A DNA stretch of 64,000 nucleotides from CAJCJE01 sp035948315. GTDB taxonomy: Bacteria > Actinomycetota > Actinomycetes > Mycobacteriales > Pseudonocardiaceae. Positions within the stretch are counted from its first letter, which is position 1. Every line of letters starts with the position of its first letter. A program made the translations under genes and the position numbers. The stretch covers positions 1 through 64,000 of the forward strand of contig DASZJG010000045.1 of the NCBI GenBank assembly GCA_035948315.1, in the 5' to 3' direction. Of this stretch, positions 42,248 through 50,698 are shown piece after piece. The notes under the pieces are model-generated. The model searched no databases. It was not told the DNA's origin and saw nothing but the letters and a program-made list of their open reading frames with translations.

Positions 42248-42978
42248 ACGCCGACACCAAGACCACGCCGGGACGCCTGTTTCCGATCTCCCGGCGTGGC
42301 CGCAGGCCGGTCTGCGTGCTGGTGCCGGGCGCGGGCGGCGGGCTGGTCCCGTATCTGCGGCTCGGCGGCTACCTCGGTCAGGTCTACAACGTCTACACGG
42401 TGCGCGCGGCCGGCCTCGTCCCCGACGAGCAACCCGAGACCAGCGTGTCGCAGATGGCCGACGCCGTGTTGCGCGAACTGGAACCGGCCGGCCTGGTGCC
42501 CGAGGTGCTGTTCGGCTGGTCGATGGGTGGGACGGTGGCGTGGGAGGTGGCCGCCTCGCTCGCCGAGCGCGGCCATACCCCGGATCTGGTGCTGGTGGAC
42601 AGTTCCCCGTTCCGGCTGCCGCCCGATCCGGCGCGCGACGCCGCGACCCGCGACGTGATCATCAGCATGCTCGGGCCGAGGCCGGACGAGCACACCGTGC
42701 GGCGCGTCGCCACCACGTTCGCCGCGCACGTCGCGGCGCTACAGGAGTTCGAGACCGAACGCCGCTACAAAGGGCGCGTACAGCTGCTGGTCTGCGGCGG
42801 CGACAGCGATCTCGCCGACCGCGCGATGGCGGTCCGCCGCTGGCGGCAACTCGCGCCGAACCTGCGCACCGGCACCCTCGCCGCCGACCACTTCCGGGTG
42901 TTCGACCCGGAACACCTGCCTGAGCTGACCGAACTGATGGGCGCGTTCCTGGGCACCCGGTTCGAGGTGCCGACATGA
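42244..42978 (+). CDS. Stand-alone thioesterase (alpha/beta hydrolase)
   Basis: The protein has 244 residues and the NRPS/PKS thioesterase fold. The nucleophile elbow is GWSMGG, the acid is in LLVCGGDSD, and the His is in AADHFRVF. The first line CVLVPGAGGGLVPYLRL resembles the TE domain of the C-PCP-TE protein in this cluster (HLVPGAGG, GWSMGG) more than a classic editing TEII. It may release an intermediate from a carrier or clear misloaded ones. The GTG start overlaps the NRPS stop (GTGA). Confidence 0.87.
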   Translation: MNADTKTTPGRLFPISRRGRRPVCVLVPGAGGGLVPYLRLGGYLGQVYNVYTVRAAGLVPDEQPETSVSQMADAVLRELEPAGLVPEVLFGWSMGGTVAWEVAASLAERGHTPDLVLVDSSPFRLPPDPARDAATRDVIISMLGPRPDEHTVRRVATTFAAHVAALQEFETERRYKGRVQLLVCGGDSDLADRAMAVRRWRQLAPNLRTGTLAADHFRVFDPEHLPELTELMGAFLGTRFEVPT

Positions 42979-43715
42979 TCGCCGAGCCGGTCGCGGTGGT
43001 CAGTGGCGGCACGAAGGGGATCGGGCTGGCGCTGAGCGAGCGGCTTGTGAAACTCGGTCACCGCGTCGTCGCGCTCTACCGCTGCGACTGGCGTGCCGCC
43101 GAGGCCGCTGCCGCCGAACTCGGGCTGCACGTGCACCCGGTCGACGTCGGCGACCCGGACGCGGTCGCGGCGCTGGCCGACACCGTGCTCGCCGAGTACG
43201 GCCCGCCGCGCGTCCTGGTCAACAACGCGGGCCGCAACATCGACCGGCCGTTCCTCGAACTGACCGCCGAGGACTGGCGGGCGGTGCTGGACACGAACCT
43301 CAGTGGCGCCTTCTACCTAAGCAAGGCGTTCGCGCCCGCCATGTTGGCCGCCCCGGACGACGCCGTGATCGTGAACATCGGCGCCACCACCGGGATCCGG
43401 CCGCGCCGGGACGGCGCCAACTACTGCGCGAGCAAGGCCGGGCTGTTGCAGCTGACCAAATGCCTCGCCCTGGAGCTGGCGCCGAAGATCCGGGTCAACT
43501 GCCTGATTCCCGGCATGACCGCGACCGAGGAACTGACCGCCCGGTTTCGGCTGACCGATCCGGACGCGCTGGCCGAGGTACTGACCGGCATCCCGCTGGA
43601 TCGGATCGGCGGCACGAGTGACATCGCCGACGCGCTGGCCTTCCTGATCAGTCCCGCCAGCGCCTACCTGACCGGCCAGAAGCTGATCGTCGACGGAGGG
43701 CAGTTCATGTGGTGA
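42975..43715 (+). CDS. SDR-family reductase (FabG-like)
   Basis: The protein has 246 residues with a Rossmann fold: GGTKGIG for NADP binding, NNAG, catalytic YCASK and the C-terminal LTGQKLIVDGGQ. The usual catalytic Ser, 13 residues before the Tyr, is replaced: the stretch reads NIGATTGI, so a neighbouring Thr may stand in or activity may be altered. It is probably a ketoreductase or alcohol dehydrogenase on a carrier-bound or free intermediate. It overlaps the thioesterase by four bases and the ProA-like gene by seven. Confidence 0.87.
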   Translation: MIAEPVAVVSGGTKGIGLALSERLVKLGHRVVALYRCDWRAAEAAAAELGLHVHPVDVGDPDAVAALADTVLAEYGPPRVLVNNAGRNIDRPFLELTAEDWRAVLDTNLSGAFYLSKAFAPAMLAAPDDAVIVNIGATTGIRPRRDGANYCASKAGLLQLTKCLALELAPKIRVNCLIPGMTATEELTARFRLTDPDALAEVLTGIPLDRIGGTSDIADALAFLISPASAYLTGQKLIVDGGQFMW

Positions 43716-44968
43716 TCGACGATATTCTGACCACCGCCGCGCAGGCCAAGGCGCTCGCGCCGCCGCCAGGCGACGAGACCTATGCCGCCTACTGCGACAC
43801 GCTCGCCAACCGGTTGGACAAGCACTGGGACCGGGTCGTGCGGGCCAACGCGACCGACCTGGCCCGAGCCGAACAACGCGGCCTGCCCGACGCCCTGCTC
43901 GACCGCCTGCGCATGGGTGACGCCCAACTGCGGCACGCGCTCGCGCTGGCCGAGCGGGTCGGCAGGGCACTGCCCGAGGTGACCGCCCCCGGAGGAGTGC
44001 TGTCGAGCGAAGGCCCGTTGCGAGTCCGGCGGATTCCGAAGGCGCTCGGCGTGCTGTTCATGATCTACGAGGCGCGGCCGACCGTCACCATCGAGGGCGC
44101 GCTGCTGCCCGTCGCCCTCGGCAATGTGGCGATTCTGCGTGGTGGCAACGAGATCGCCGAAACCAACGCGGCCATCGGCGCGATTGTGGCGGACGCGCTG
44201 GACGCGGCCGGTTTGCCACCGGGGATGGTGCAGGTGCTGCGCGACAACGACCGGTCGCTGTTTCGCGCGATGCTGCGCCGCCACGACGCGCTGGACGCAC
44301 TGATCCCGCGCGGCAGCCCCTCGCTGATCGACCACTGCCGCAACAACTCCACGATTCCGGTGATCGCCAGCGGCGGCGGCGTCAACCACCTCTACGTCGA
44401 CGCCAGCGCCGACCTCGACCTCGCCGCGCGGATCGCGTTGGACAGCAAGCTCGCCGAGCCGACCGCGTGCAACACCCTGGAACTGGTGCTCGCCCATCGC
44501 GACATCGCGGAAAACCTGGCCGGTCGACTGGTCGCGCTCGGCGCCGAGCAGCCGTACACGCTGCGCCTGGACCCGACGCTCGCCGTGTGGGGCGGGCCGG
44601 GCGTCGAGGTCAGGGAACTGGCCGCGCACGACGACGGCCGCGAGTTCCTGGACGCGACCGTCGGCCTGCGTGCGGTCGCCGGACTCGACGAGGCAGTGGC
44701 TCATATCGGCAGGCACGGGTCGCGACACACCGAAGGCATCGTGGCCAGTGCGCCCGAGGTGATCGAGGGGTTCCTGCGCGCGGTCGACGCGGCCGCGCTG
44801 GTGGTCAACGGTTCGCTGCGGCTGCACGACGGGCCGACCATGGGGCTCGGCCCGGAGATCTCGATCAGCACGGGACGTCTGCACGTGCGCGGACCGGTCG
44901 GCCTGGCTGCGTTGCTCAGCTACAGCTGGGCGATCGACGCGGGCGGCACGCTGCGCGGGAGGTCGTGA
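43709..44968 (+). CDS. ProA-like gamma-glutamyl phosphate reductase homologue
   Basis: The protein has 419 residues from a GTG start with GGAGGG upstream. It matches glutamate-5-semialdehyde dehydrogenase: FMIYEARPTVTIEGALL, LRGGNEIAETN, PTACNTLELVL with the nucleophilic Cys254, and STGRLHVRGPVGLAALLSYSW. ProA reduces an acyl phosphate to an aldehyde with NADPH. No ProB-like kinase is nearby, so the acyl donor may be a phosphate made by another enzyme, or a carrier thioester, which is chemically similar. It may release an amino aldehyde or make a ring precursor. A housekeeping role is unlikely inside this operon. Confidence 0.87.
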   Translation: MVIDDILTTAAQAKALAPPPGDETYAAYCDTLANRLDKHWDRVVRANATDLARAEQRGLPDALLDRLRMGDAQLRHALALAERVGRALPEVTAPGGVLSSEGPLRVRRIPKALGVLFMIYEARPTVTIEGALLPVALGNVAILRGGNEIAETNAAIGAIVADALDAAGLPPGMVQVLRDNDRSLFRAMLRRHDALDALIPRGSPSLIDHCRNNSTIPVIASGGGVNHLYVDASADLDLAARIALDSKLAEPTACNTLELVLAHRDIAENLAGRLVALGAEQPYTLRLDPTLAVWGGPGVEVRELAAHDDGREFLDATVGLRAVAGLDEAVAHIGRHGSRHTEGIVASAPEVIEGFLRAVDAAALVVNGSLRLHDGPTMGLGPEISISTGRLHVRGPVGLAALLSYSWAIDAGGTLRGRS

Positions 44969-45249
44969 TGATCACTTCCGAACGCCGGGCCGAGGTCAGC
45001 CTGGTCGTGCGGCGCGTGGTGCTGCTGGAATCGCGGCTGCCGCTGCGGCCCGAGGAGATCACCGAGGCCGAACCGCTCAACGGCGAGCTGTTGCGGATCA
45101 ACTCGCTCGGCTTCCTGGGCATGCTCGTCCTGCTTGAGGACGAACTCGACGTGAGCCTGCCGGATGACCTGTTCGTCAAACACACCTTCACCACCGTCGC
45201 CGATCTGGTCGACGTGGTGGCGGGCGTGGTGGGGGAGGAAACGACATGA
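44968..45249 (+). CDS. Stand-alone acyl carrier protein with INSL motif
   Basis: The protein has 93 residues and a Shine-Dalgarno GGGAGG. The helix II motif reads LLRINSLGFLGMLVLLEDEL, with Asn in place of Asp before the modified Ser. This is seen in some divergent carriers of the butirosin type. It shares one base with the ProA-like stop and four with the TrpB2-like start. Confidence 0.8.
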   Translation: MITSERRAEVSLVVRRVVLLESRLPLRPEEITEAEPLNGELLRINSLGFLGMLVLLEDELDVSLPDDLFVKHTFTTVADLVDVVAGVVGEETT

Positions 45250-46583
45250 CCGAGCTGCCGACCGCGTGGCGCAGTGTGTTGCCACACCTGGGCTATCGGC
45301 TGCCGCCCGATGTCAGCCCGCCCGCCTCGACCGGCCCGATCTCGCCGCAGGTGCCGCTCGAACTGGCCAGGCAGAGTCTGTCCCAGCGCGAATGGTGGCC
45401 GGTGCCCGCGCCGGTCGCCGAGCGCTACGCCAGCTACCGGCCGACCCCGCTCTGGCGCGCGCGCCGGTTCGAGGCCGAGGTCGGCGCCAGGGTGCCGATC
45501 TACGTGAAGTACGAGGGCGGCAACCTCTCCGGCAGTCACAAACTCACCACGGCCCTCGCGCAGGCGCACTACTACCAGCGGGCCGGCGTTCGGGAACTGG
45601 TCACCGGTACCGGCGCCGGTCAGTGGGGGACGGCGCTGGCCGCCGCCTGCGCGGCGTTCGGCCTGTCCTGCACCGTGTTCATGGTCGAGCGCAGCCTGCG
45701 CGCCAAGCCGTACCGGGGCAGCCTGATGCGCCTGCTCGGCGCCACCGTGCACGCCAGCCCGAGCGAGCTGACCAAGGTCGGCACTTCCGGTGAGTCGGTG
45801 AACAGCCTCGCGCTGGCCATCGGCGAAGCGGTCGAGTACGCGCGGGACGGCGCGGACCGGTCGTTCTGCATCGGCAGCGGCGAGACCTACAGCATCCTGC
45901 ACCAGTCCGTGATCGGCATCGAGGCGATCAGCCAGCTCGCCGAGCTTTCCGGCGCGGTCGACGTGGTGATCGGCTGCGTCGGCGCGGGCTCGAACTTCGG
46001 TGGCGTCGCCCTGCCGTTCTTCGCCGCGCACCGTGCGGACGAGCTGGCAGACCTGCCGCTGTTGCTGGCCGCCGAATCCAATGCAACGCCCAAGCTGTCC
46101 CGAGGCGTCTACGCCTACGACGTCACCGACGCGACCGGTACCGGGCCGATGGAGGCGATGTACACCATCGGCGCCGGTTACCCGATTCCCGGTTCACATT
46201 CGGCCGGCCTGCGTTTCCACGGCGCGGCGAAGCTGCTCTCCGCGATGCGCCATCGCGACCAGATCGCCGCCGTCGCCGTCGGCCAGCGGTCGGCCCTGGC
46301 CGCCGGTGAGCTGTTCGCCAAGTCCGAACTGATCGTGCCCGCACCGGAATCCGGCCACGCGCTGGCCGCCGCCGCGTCCGTCGCGAGTGGACGCGACGCG
46401 GCGCACCGCACGAGCACGGGCGTGCTGGTCTGCGTCAGCGGCCACGGCCTGCTCGACCTGTCCGCGTACGACGACCTGCTGGCCGGCACGGTGCGCGACG
46501 CTCCGGCGAGCGCGGAAGCGCTGCTCGCGGCGACCGCCGCGCTGCGGCCGGTCGACACCCCCGAACTGACCGAGGTGAGCTGA
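45246..46583 (+). CDS. TrpB2-like PLP-dependent beta-replacement enzyme
   Basis: The protein has 445 residues and the fold type II PLP enzyme of the TrpB2 subgroup: KYEGGNLSGSHKLTTALAQA with the PLP Lys99, GTGAGQWGTALAAA, and the phosphate-binding GCVGAGSNFGG. TrpB2 proteins replace the beta-hydroxyl of serine or similar with a nucleophile. No TrpA is encoded nearby. In this cluster it could make a beta-substituted alanine, for example with a nitrogen nucleophile, or a dehydroamino acid. Which one is not visible. The conserved TrpB catalytic acid region is harder to place by eye. Confidence 0.83.
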   Translation: MTELPTAWRSVLPHLGYRLPPDVSPPASTGPISPQVPLELARQSLSQREWWPVPAPVAERYASYRPTPLWRARRFEAEVGARVPIYVKYEGGNLSGSHKLTTALAQAHYYQRAGVRELVTGTGAGQWGTALAAACAAFGLSCTVFMVERSLRAKPYRGSLMRLLGATVHASPSELTKVGTSGESVNSLALAIGEAVEYARDGADRSFCIGSGETYSILHQSVIGIEAISQLAELSGAVDVVIGCVGAGSNFGGVALPFFAAHRADELADLPLLLAAESNATPKLSRGVYAYDVTDATGTGPMEAMYTIGAGYPIPGSHSAGLRFHGAAKLLSAMRHRDQIAAVAVGQRSALAAGELFAKSELIVPAPESGHALAAAASVASGRDAAHRTSTGVLVCVSGHGLLDLSAYDDLLAGTVRDAPASAEALLAATAALRPVDTPELTEVS

Positions 46584-46586
46584 GAA

Positions 46587-47768
46587 ATGGCTGCCATCAT
46601 CGAGACCAGGGACCGAACCTGGTCGCCGGTACTGGAAGAACTGACCGCGCCGGCCCTGGACTGCATCCAGACCGGCCTCGCCATCCTCGCCGACCGCCAC
46701 TACGGCACCGGCGCCCACCTCGTGCTCGGCGCCAAGATCGGCTTCTCGGTGTGGGAACGGCCCGGCCGCCCGCCGACCGTGGAGGTTCCGGTCCAGCAGC
46801 GGATCGCCGAGGCGGACGAGCTGGCCGGGCTGCGCGTGCTCGACCGGCGCGACGGCCTCGACGGTCCGGCCCTGCGCCGCTTCGCGGAGAGCGACGGCCC
46901 GCTGTACGTGGTCGCCGACACGTTCACCATGCCGTGGACGCCCTACCGCCGGCAGCGCCACATGGACCACAGCTTCCTGCTCAACTCCGGCGGTGGCCGC
47001 AACCTGGTCATCGACGCCTACCACAACGAAACCCAGTGGGGTCCGTCCCGGCCCGGCATCTGGCAACTGTCCGATGTGGACTTCGACGCGGTGATCGGCG
47101 CTGGCGTGTCCGCCATGGTGATCGGCGCCGACGGCAAACCGGAACTCGACCCGGCCAAGGTGCTCGCCGACAACGCCGGCACCCTCGCCGCCGCCGCGCC
47201 GAGCATGCACGCCTACCTTGACACCATCCGGGCCGGCGCGGACTCCGTCGAGATGGTCGAGGCCATGGTGCTCGACGTCTGGCTGCTCGGTCGGTCCCGG
47301 CTGCTGCACTCGGCCTGGCTGCAAACCCTCCCCGGCCTCGCACCGTCCGATGTGGACGCGGCGCAGCAGCAGGCGTGGGAGTGGCTGCGGCTGGCCGCCC
47401 AGTCCTACGTCGGCCTGCGGCGGGTGCAGCGCGGCGCGGAACTGCCGCCCTCGGTGCTCGACCGGATGGCCGAACTGCTCACCGCCGACATCGAGGTCGC
47501 CGCTCGATTCGCCACCGAACCCACGGACATCAGAGATCTGGTGATCGGCGCGGTGCGCACCGCGCTGCGGCTGGGCGAGACCGTGCCGGTGCCGACCGAT
47601 CGACCGTTGCGCGCCCTGCCGAACTTCAACTCGTTCCGGCTGGTGGACATCATCGAGCAGGTCGAATCGCGGCTCGACGTCACTCTCGACGCGGAAGACC
47701 TGACCGTGGAGACGTTGCGCGACATCGACACGATGGCGGATCTGTTCGCTCGGGCGGTCAAGCGATGA
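46587..47768 (+). CDS. BtrH-like acyltransferase domain fused to a C-terminal carrier domain
   Basis: The protein has 393 residues. The N-terminal part has a papain-like Cys-His-Asp set: Cys26 in ALDCIQTGLAI, His128 in RHMDHSFLLNS and Asp143 in LVIDAYHNE. This is the pattern of BtrH-type acyltransferases, which take an aminoacyl group from a carrier and attach it to an amine (butirosin). The last 75 residues form a carrier domain with Ser349 in LPNFNSFRLVDIIEQ. A fusion of transferase and carrier suggests that it transfers a group to or from its own arm. The family call rests on the triad spacing and is an inference. Confidence 0.65.
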   Translation: MAAIIETRDRTWSPVLEELTAPALDCIQTGLAILADRHYGTGAHLVLGAKIGFSVWERPGRPPTVEVPVQQRIAEADELAGLRVLDRRDGLDGPALRRFAESDGPLYVVADTFTMPWTPYRRQRHMDHSFLLNSGGGRNLVIDAYHNETQWGPSRPGIWQLSDVDFDAVIGAGVSAMVIGADGKPELDPAKVLADNAGTLAAAAPSMHAYLDTIRAGADSVEMVEAMVLDVWLLGRSRLLHSAWLQTLPGLAPSDVDAAQQQAWEWLRLAAQSYVGLRRVQRGAELPPSVLDRMAELLTADIEVAARFATEPTDIRDLVIGAVRTALRLGETVPVPTDRPLRALPNFNSFRLVDIIEQVESRLDVTLDAEDLTVETLRDIDTMADLFARAVKR

Positions 47769-49255
47769 CGGCGCCACGGTTACTGCACGAGCTGCTCGAC
47801 GACGCGCTCGTCGCGCACGCCGACCGGCCCGCGGTCGGCACCCACGCCGACCGGCTGACCTATGCCGAACTGGCCGCCGAGAGCAGGCGGATCGCGGTCG
47901 GCCTGCACGCGCTCGGCGTGCGCGCCGGCGACCGGGTGGTCGTCGCCATCGCGCCGGACGTGCTGATTGCGGCGCTGCTGTACGGCTGCTCGCGGTTGGG
48001 CGCGGTGTTCTGCGTCTTCGGCGAAACCGCCCCGCCGCCCGCCTACGCGCACGTCTTCGATGACGCCGAACCGACCGCGCTGATCACCGACAACCCGGAC
48101 GCCCGCGAGCTGGCCGAACAACGCGGCATCCGCTGCCTGAGCACGCGGGACCTTCGAGTCCTCGGCGAGCAGAAGGAACTGCGAACCGGGCCGATCGCGG
48201 TCGACCCGGTCTGCCTGATCTACACCTCCGGCAGCACCGGCCTGCCCAAAGCCGTGGTGTCCACGCACGCCCAGCTGACCTTCGCGGTCCAGGCCATCCA
48301 GTCGCAGCTGCGCTACCAGCCGAACGATGTGGTGTTCTGCGCACTGCCGCTGTCCTTCGACTACGGCCTCTACCAACTGTTCCTGGCCACGGCGGCAGGC
48401 GCGTTCGTGCACCTGGCCGACGCCACCGACGCCGGGCCTCGGCTGCTTGCCGAACTGCTGCGCACACACACCACCGTTCTGCCGGCGGTGCCGGGCATGG
48501 CGCGCGGCCTCGCGATGATGTTGTCCCGGCCCGGCGCCGAGCCGCCGTCGGTGCGGTTGCTGACCAACACCGGATCGGCCATGTCCGAGGGCGTGCTGGC
48601 CGAGCTGCGGGCCAGGATTCCCGGACTCGGCATCCAGCTGATGTTCGGGCTGACCGAGTGCAAGCGCGCCACGATCATGCCGCGCGACGAGGACCTGCGC
48701 CGACCGGGTGCGTGCGGCCGGGCGCTGCCCGGCACCGAGGTGTTCGCGGTCGACGGCGACGGCAACCGGGTGCCGGCGGGTGAGGTCGGCGAGCTGGTGG
48801 TGCGCGGCCCGAACGTGATGGCCGGCTACTGGCGGCGACCCGAGCTGACCGCGCAACGTTTTCCGCACGCCGAAGGGCTGTTCCCTCGGCTGCGCACCGG
48901 TGACTACGGCTGGGTCGACGAGGAGGGCTACCTGTACTTCGTCGGCCGGCGCGACGACCTCTACAAGGAGCGCGGGTTCCGGGTCAGCGCCATCGAGGTG
49001 GCCGCGGCCGCGAACCGGATCGACGGGATCGACGCGGCGGCCGTGCTGCCACCGGGCGACGGTCGCGAAGAGGCCACGCTGGTCGTGGTCGGCAGCCTGG
49101 CCTCGGCCGATGTGCTCACCGCGCTGCGCGCGCGGATCGAGGAGTACAAGGTGCCGCAGCGCTGCCAGGTCGTGCCGAGCATGCCGTTGACCAGAAACGG
49201 AAAGATCGACCGGGCCGCGCTCGATCGACTGGTGCCGGACGGTTCCCGTGGCTAG
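47765..49255 (+). CDS. AMP-forming acyl/aminoacyl ligase (stand-alone adenylation enzyme)
   Basis: The protein has 496 residues of the ANL superfamily: IYTSGSTGLPKAV (A3), FGLTECKRA in place of the NRPS YGPTE, RLRTGDYG (A7), FVGRRDDLYKERGFRVS (A8) and RNGKIDRAAL with the catalytic Lys. The FGLTE core and LSFDYGLYQLF resemble acyl-CoA/acyl-ACP ligases rather than classical A domains. It probably loads an acid or amino acid onto the carrier domain encoded just upstream or the PCP at 50456-50698. It starts with an ATGA overlap. Confidence 0.87.
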   Translation: MTAPRLLHELLDDALVAHADRPAVGTHADRLTYAELAAESRRIAVGLHALGVRAGDRVVVAIAPDVLIAALLYGCSRLGAVFCVFGETAPPPAYAHVFDDAEPTALITDNPDARELAEQRGIRCLSTRDLRVLGEQKELRTGPIAVDPVCLIYTSGSTGLPKAVVSTHAQLTFAVQAIQSQLRYQPNDVVFCALPLSFDYGLYQLFLATAAGAFVHLADATDAGPRLLAELLRTHTTVLPAVPGMARGLAMMLSRPGAEPPSVRLLTNTGSAMSEGVLAELRARIPGLGIQLMFGLTECKRATIMPRDEDLRRPGACGRALPGTEVFAVDGDGNRVPAGEVGELVVRGPNVMAGYWRRPELTAQRFPHAEGLFPRLRTGDYGWVDEEGYLYFVGRRDDLYKERGFRVSAIEVAAAANRIDGIDAAAVLPPGDGREEATLVVVGSLASADVLTALRARIEEYKVPQRCQVVPSMPLTRNGKIDRAALDRLVPDGSRG

Positions 49256-50495
49256 CCCGGACTGGCGCGCCGGCCTGCCGACCCCGGCCTACGTCTACGA
49301 CCTCGACGAACTGCGCCGCGCACACCGGTCCCTGCGGCACGCGCTGCCGGCCGGGACGGAGCTGTTCTACTCAATAAAGGCCAATCCGCATCCGCTGATC
49401 GTGGCCGCGCTGGGCGAGGCGGGCGCGAGCGCCGAGATCTGTTCGCCCGGTGAACTGGCGGTCGCGCTCGACGCCGGGTTCGATCCGGCGCGGCTGCTCT
49501 ACACCGGTCCGGGCAAACGCGACCAGGATGTCGCGGACGCGCTCAAGGCAGGCGTCGGCCTGTTCTCGGCCGACTCGCCGCACGGGCTCGACCAGGTGCG
49601 CGGGCTCGCCGACGATCTCGGCGCCGCAGCGCGCGTGCTGCTGCGGGTCAACGACACGACGCCCGTGCCCGGCACCGGTCTGGCCATGACCGGAGTCGCG
49701 TCCCAGTTCGGCGCGGACGCGGACTGGATTCTCGGCCAACCGCACCGGTTCCGCGGCCCGCGCCTTGCCGGGCTGCACCTCTACATGGGCACCAACACGG
49801 TGGACGAGGACGTGCTGGTCGCGCAGCTCACCCAGTCCGCCCGGACCGCGCGGAAGCTGGCCGACGCCTGCGGATTCGACCTCGAACTGCTCGACCTCGG
49901 CGGCGGCTTCGGCGCGCCGTCGGCCCGTGCCGGCCAACTGCCCGAGTACCCGAACCTGGCCGAGCGCATCGCCGGCCTCCTGGACGAGATCTTCCCCGAC
50001 TGGCGGATCGGCAGGCCCCGGATCGCCTTCGAGTCCGGCCGCTACCTCACCGCGACCTGCGGGACGCTGCTCGCCCGGGTGCTGGACGTCAAACAGTCCC
50101 GCGATCAGCGGGTGCTGGTGCTGGAGTCGGGCATCAACCACCTCGGCGGCATGTCCGGGCTGCGCAGGCTCCCCCCGCTCGTGCCGACCCTCGAACTGCT
50201 CGCGCGACGCGACGAACCCGACAGCCGGGCCATCGTCGCGGGTCCACTGTGTACGCCGCTGGACACCTGGGGGATCGGTGTCACCGCACCACCTGCCCGC
50301 ATCGGCGACCTGATCGCCGTGCCCAACGTCGGCGCGTACGGGCTCTCCGCGAGCCTGCTGGCCTTCCTCGGCCATCCGGCACCGACCGAGATCGTCGTTG
50401 CCGGGCAACGAATTCTGCACACTTCACGGCTTGTCTCGCAGAGGAGTGAAAAGCCATGGACGCCCGATTCACCACCATGCTCAGAGGAGTCCTGA
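49248..50495 (+). CDS. PLP-dependent amino acid decarboxylase of the BtrK/DAP-decarboxylase type
   Basis: The protein has 415 residues of fold type III: PLP Lys44 in LFYSIKANPHP, the glycine loop LLDLGGGFG, the specificity region LHLYMGTN, FESGRYL, and the catalytic Cys335 with Asp339 in GPLCTPLDT. In butirosin synthesis BtrK decarboxylates glutamyl-ACP to a GABA-ACP. In this cluster, with BtrH-like proteins and several free carriers, decarboxylation of a carrier-bound amino acid is a reasonable reading. The C-terminal 13 residues overlap the next PCP gene. The GTG start overlaps the ligase gene by eight bases. Confidence 0.87.
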   Translation: MASPDWRAGLPTPAYVYDLDELRRAHRSLRHALPAGTELFYSIKANPHPLIVAALGEAGASAEICSPGELAVALDAGFDPARLLYTGPGKRDQDVADALKAGVGLFSADSPHGLDQVRGLADDLGAAARVLLRVNDTTPVPGTGLAMTGVASQFGADADWILGQPHRFRGPRLAGLHLYMGTNTVDEDVLVAQLTQSARTARKLADACGFDLELLDLGGGFGAPSARAGQLPEYPNLAERIAGLLDEIFPDWRIGRPRIAFESGRYLTATCGTLLARVLDVKQSRDQRVLVLESGINHLGGMSGLRRLPPLVPTLELLARRDEPDSRAIVAGPLCTPLDTWGIGVTAPPARIGDLIAVPNVGAYGLSASLLAFLGHPAPTEIVVAGQRILHTSRLVSQRSEKPWTPDSPPCSEES

Positions 50496-50698
50496 AATAC
50501 GCGGGGGAGCAGGAGTTCACCGCCGACTCACGACTGCGCGACCTCGGACTGGACTCGATGAGCGCGATCACGCTGCTGTTCGCGATCGAGGACGGCTACG
50601 GCGTGAGCCTGCCGGACGACAAGCTCGTCGACGCCACCTTCGACACCGCGGGCGGCCTGTGGGCCGAGGTGTCCCGGCTGCTGGACGATGCGTCATGA
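50456..50698 (+). CDS. Stand-alone peptidyl carrier protein
   Basis: The protein has 80 residues with a canonical motif, RDLGLDSMSAITLLFAIED. AGAGGAG lies upstream of the ATG, inside the end of the decarboxylase gene (a 40-base overlap). It sits between the decarboxylase and the two dehydrogenase-like genes, and is the most likely carrier for the substrate of both. Confidence 0.88.
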   Translation: MDARFTTMLRGVLKYAGEQEFTADSRLRDLGLDSMSAITLLFAIEDGYGVSLPDDKLVDATFDTAGGLWAEVSRLLDDAS

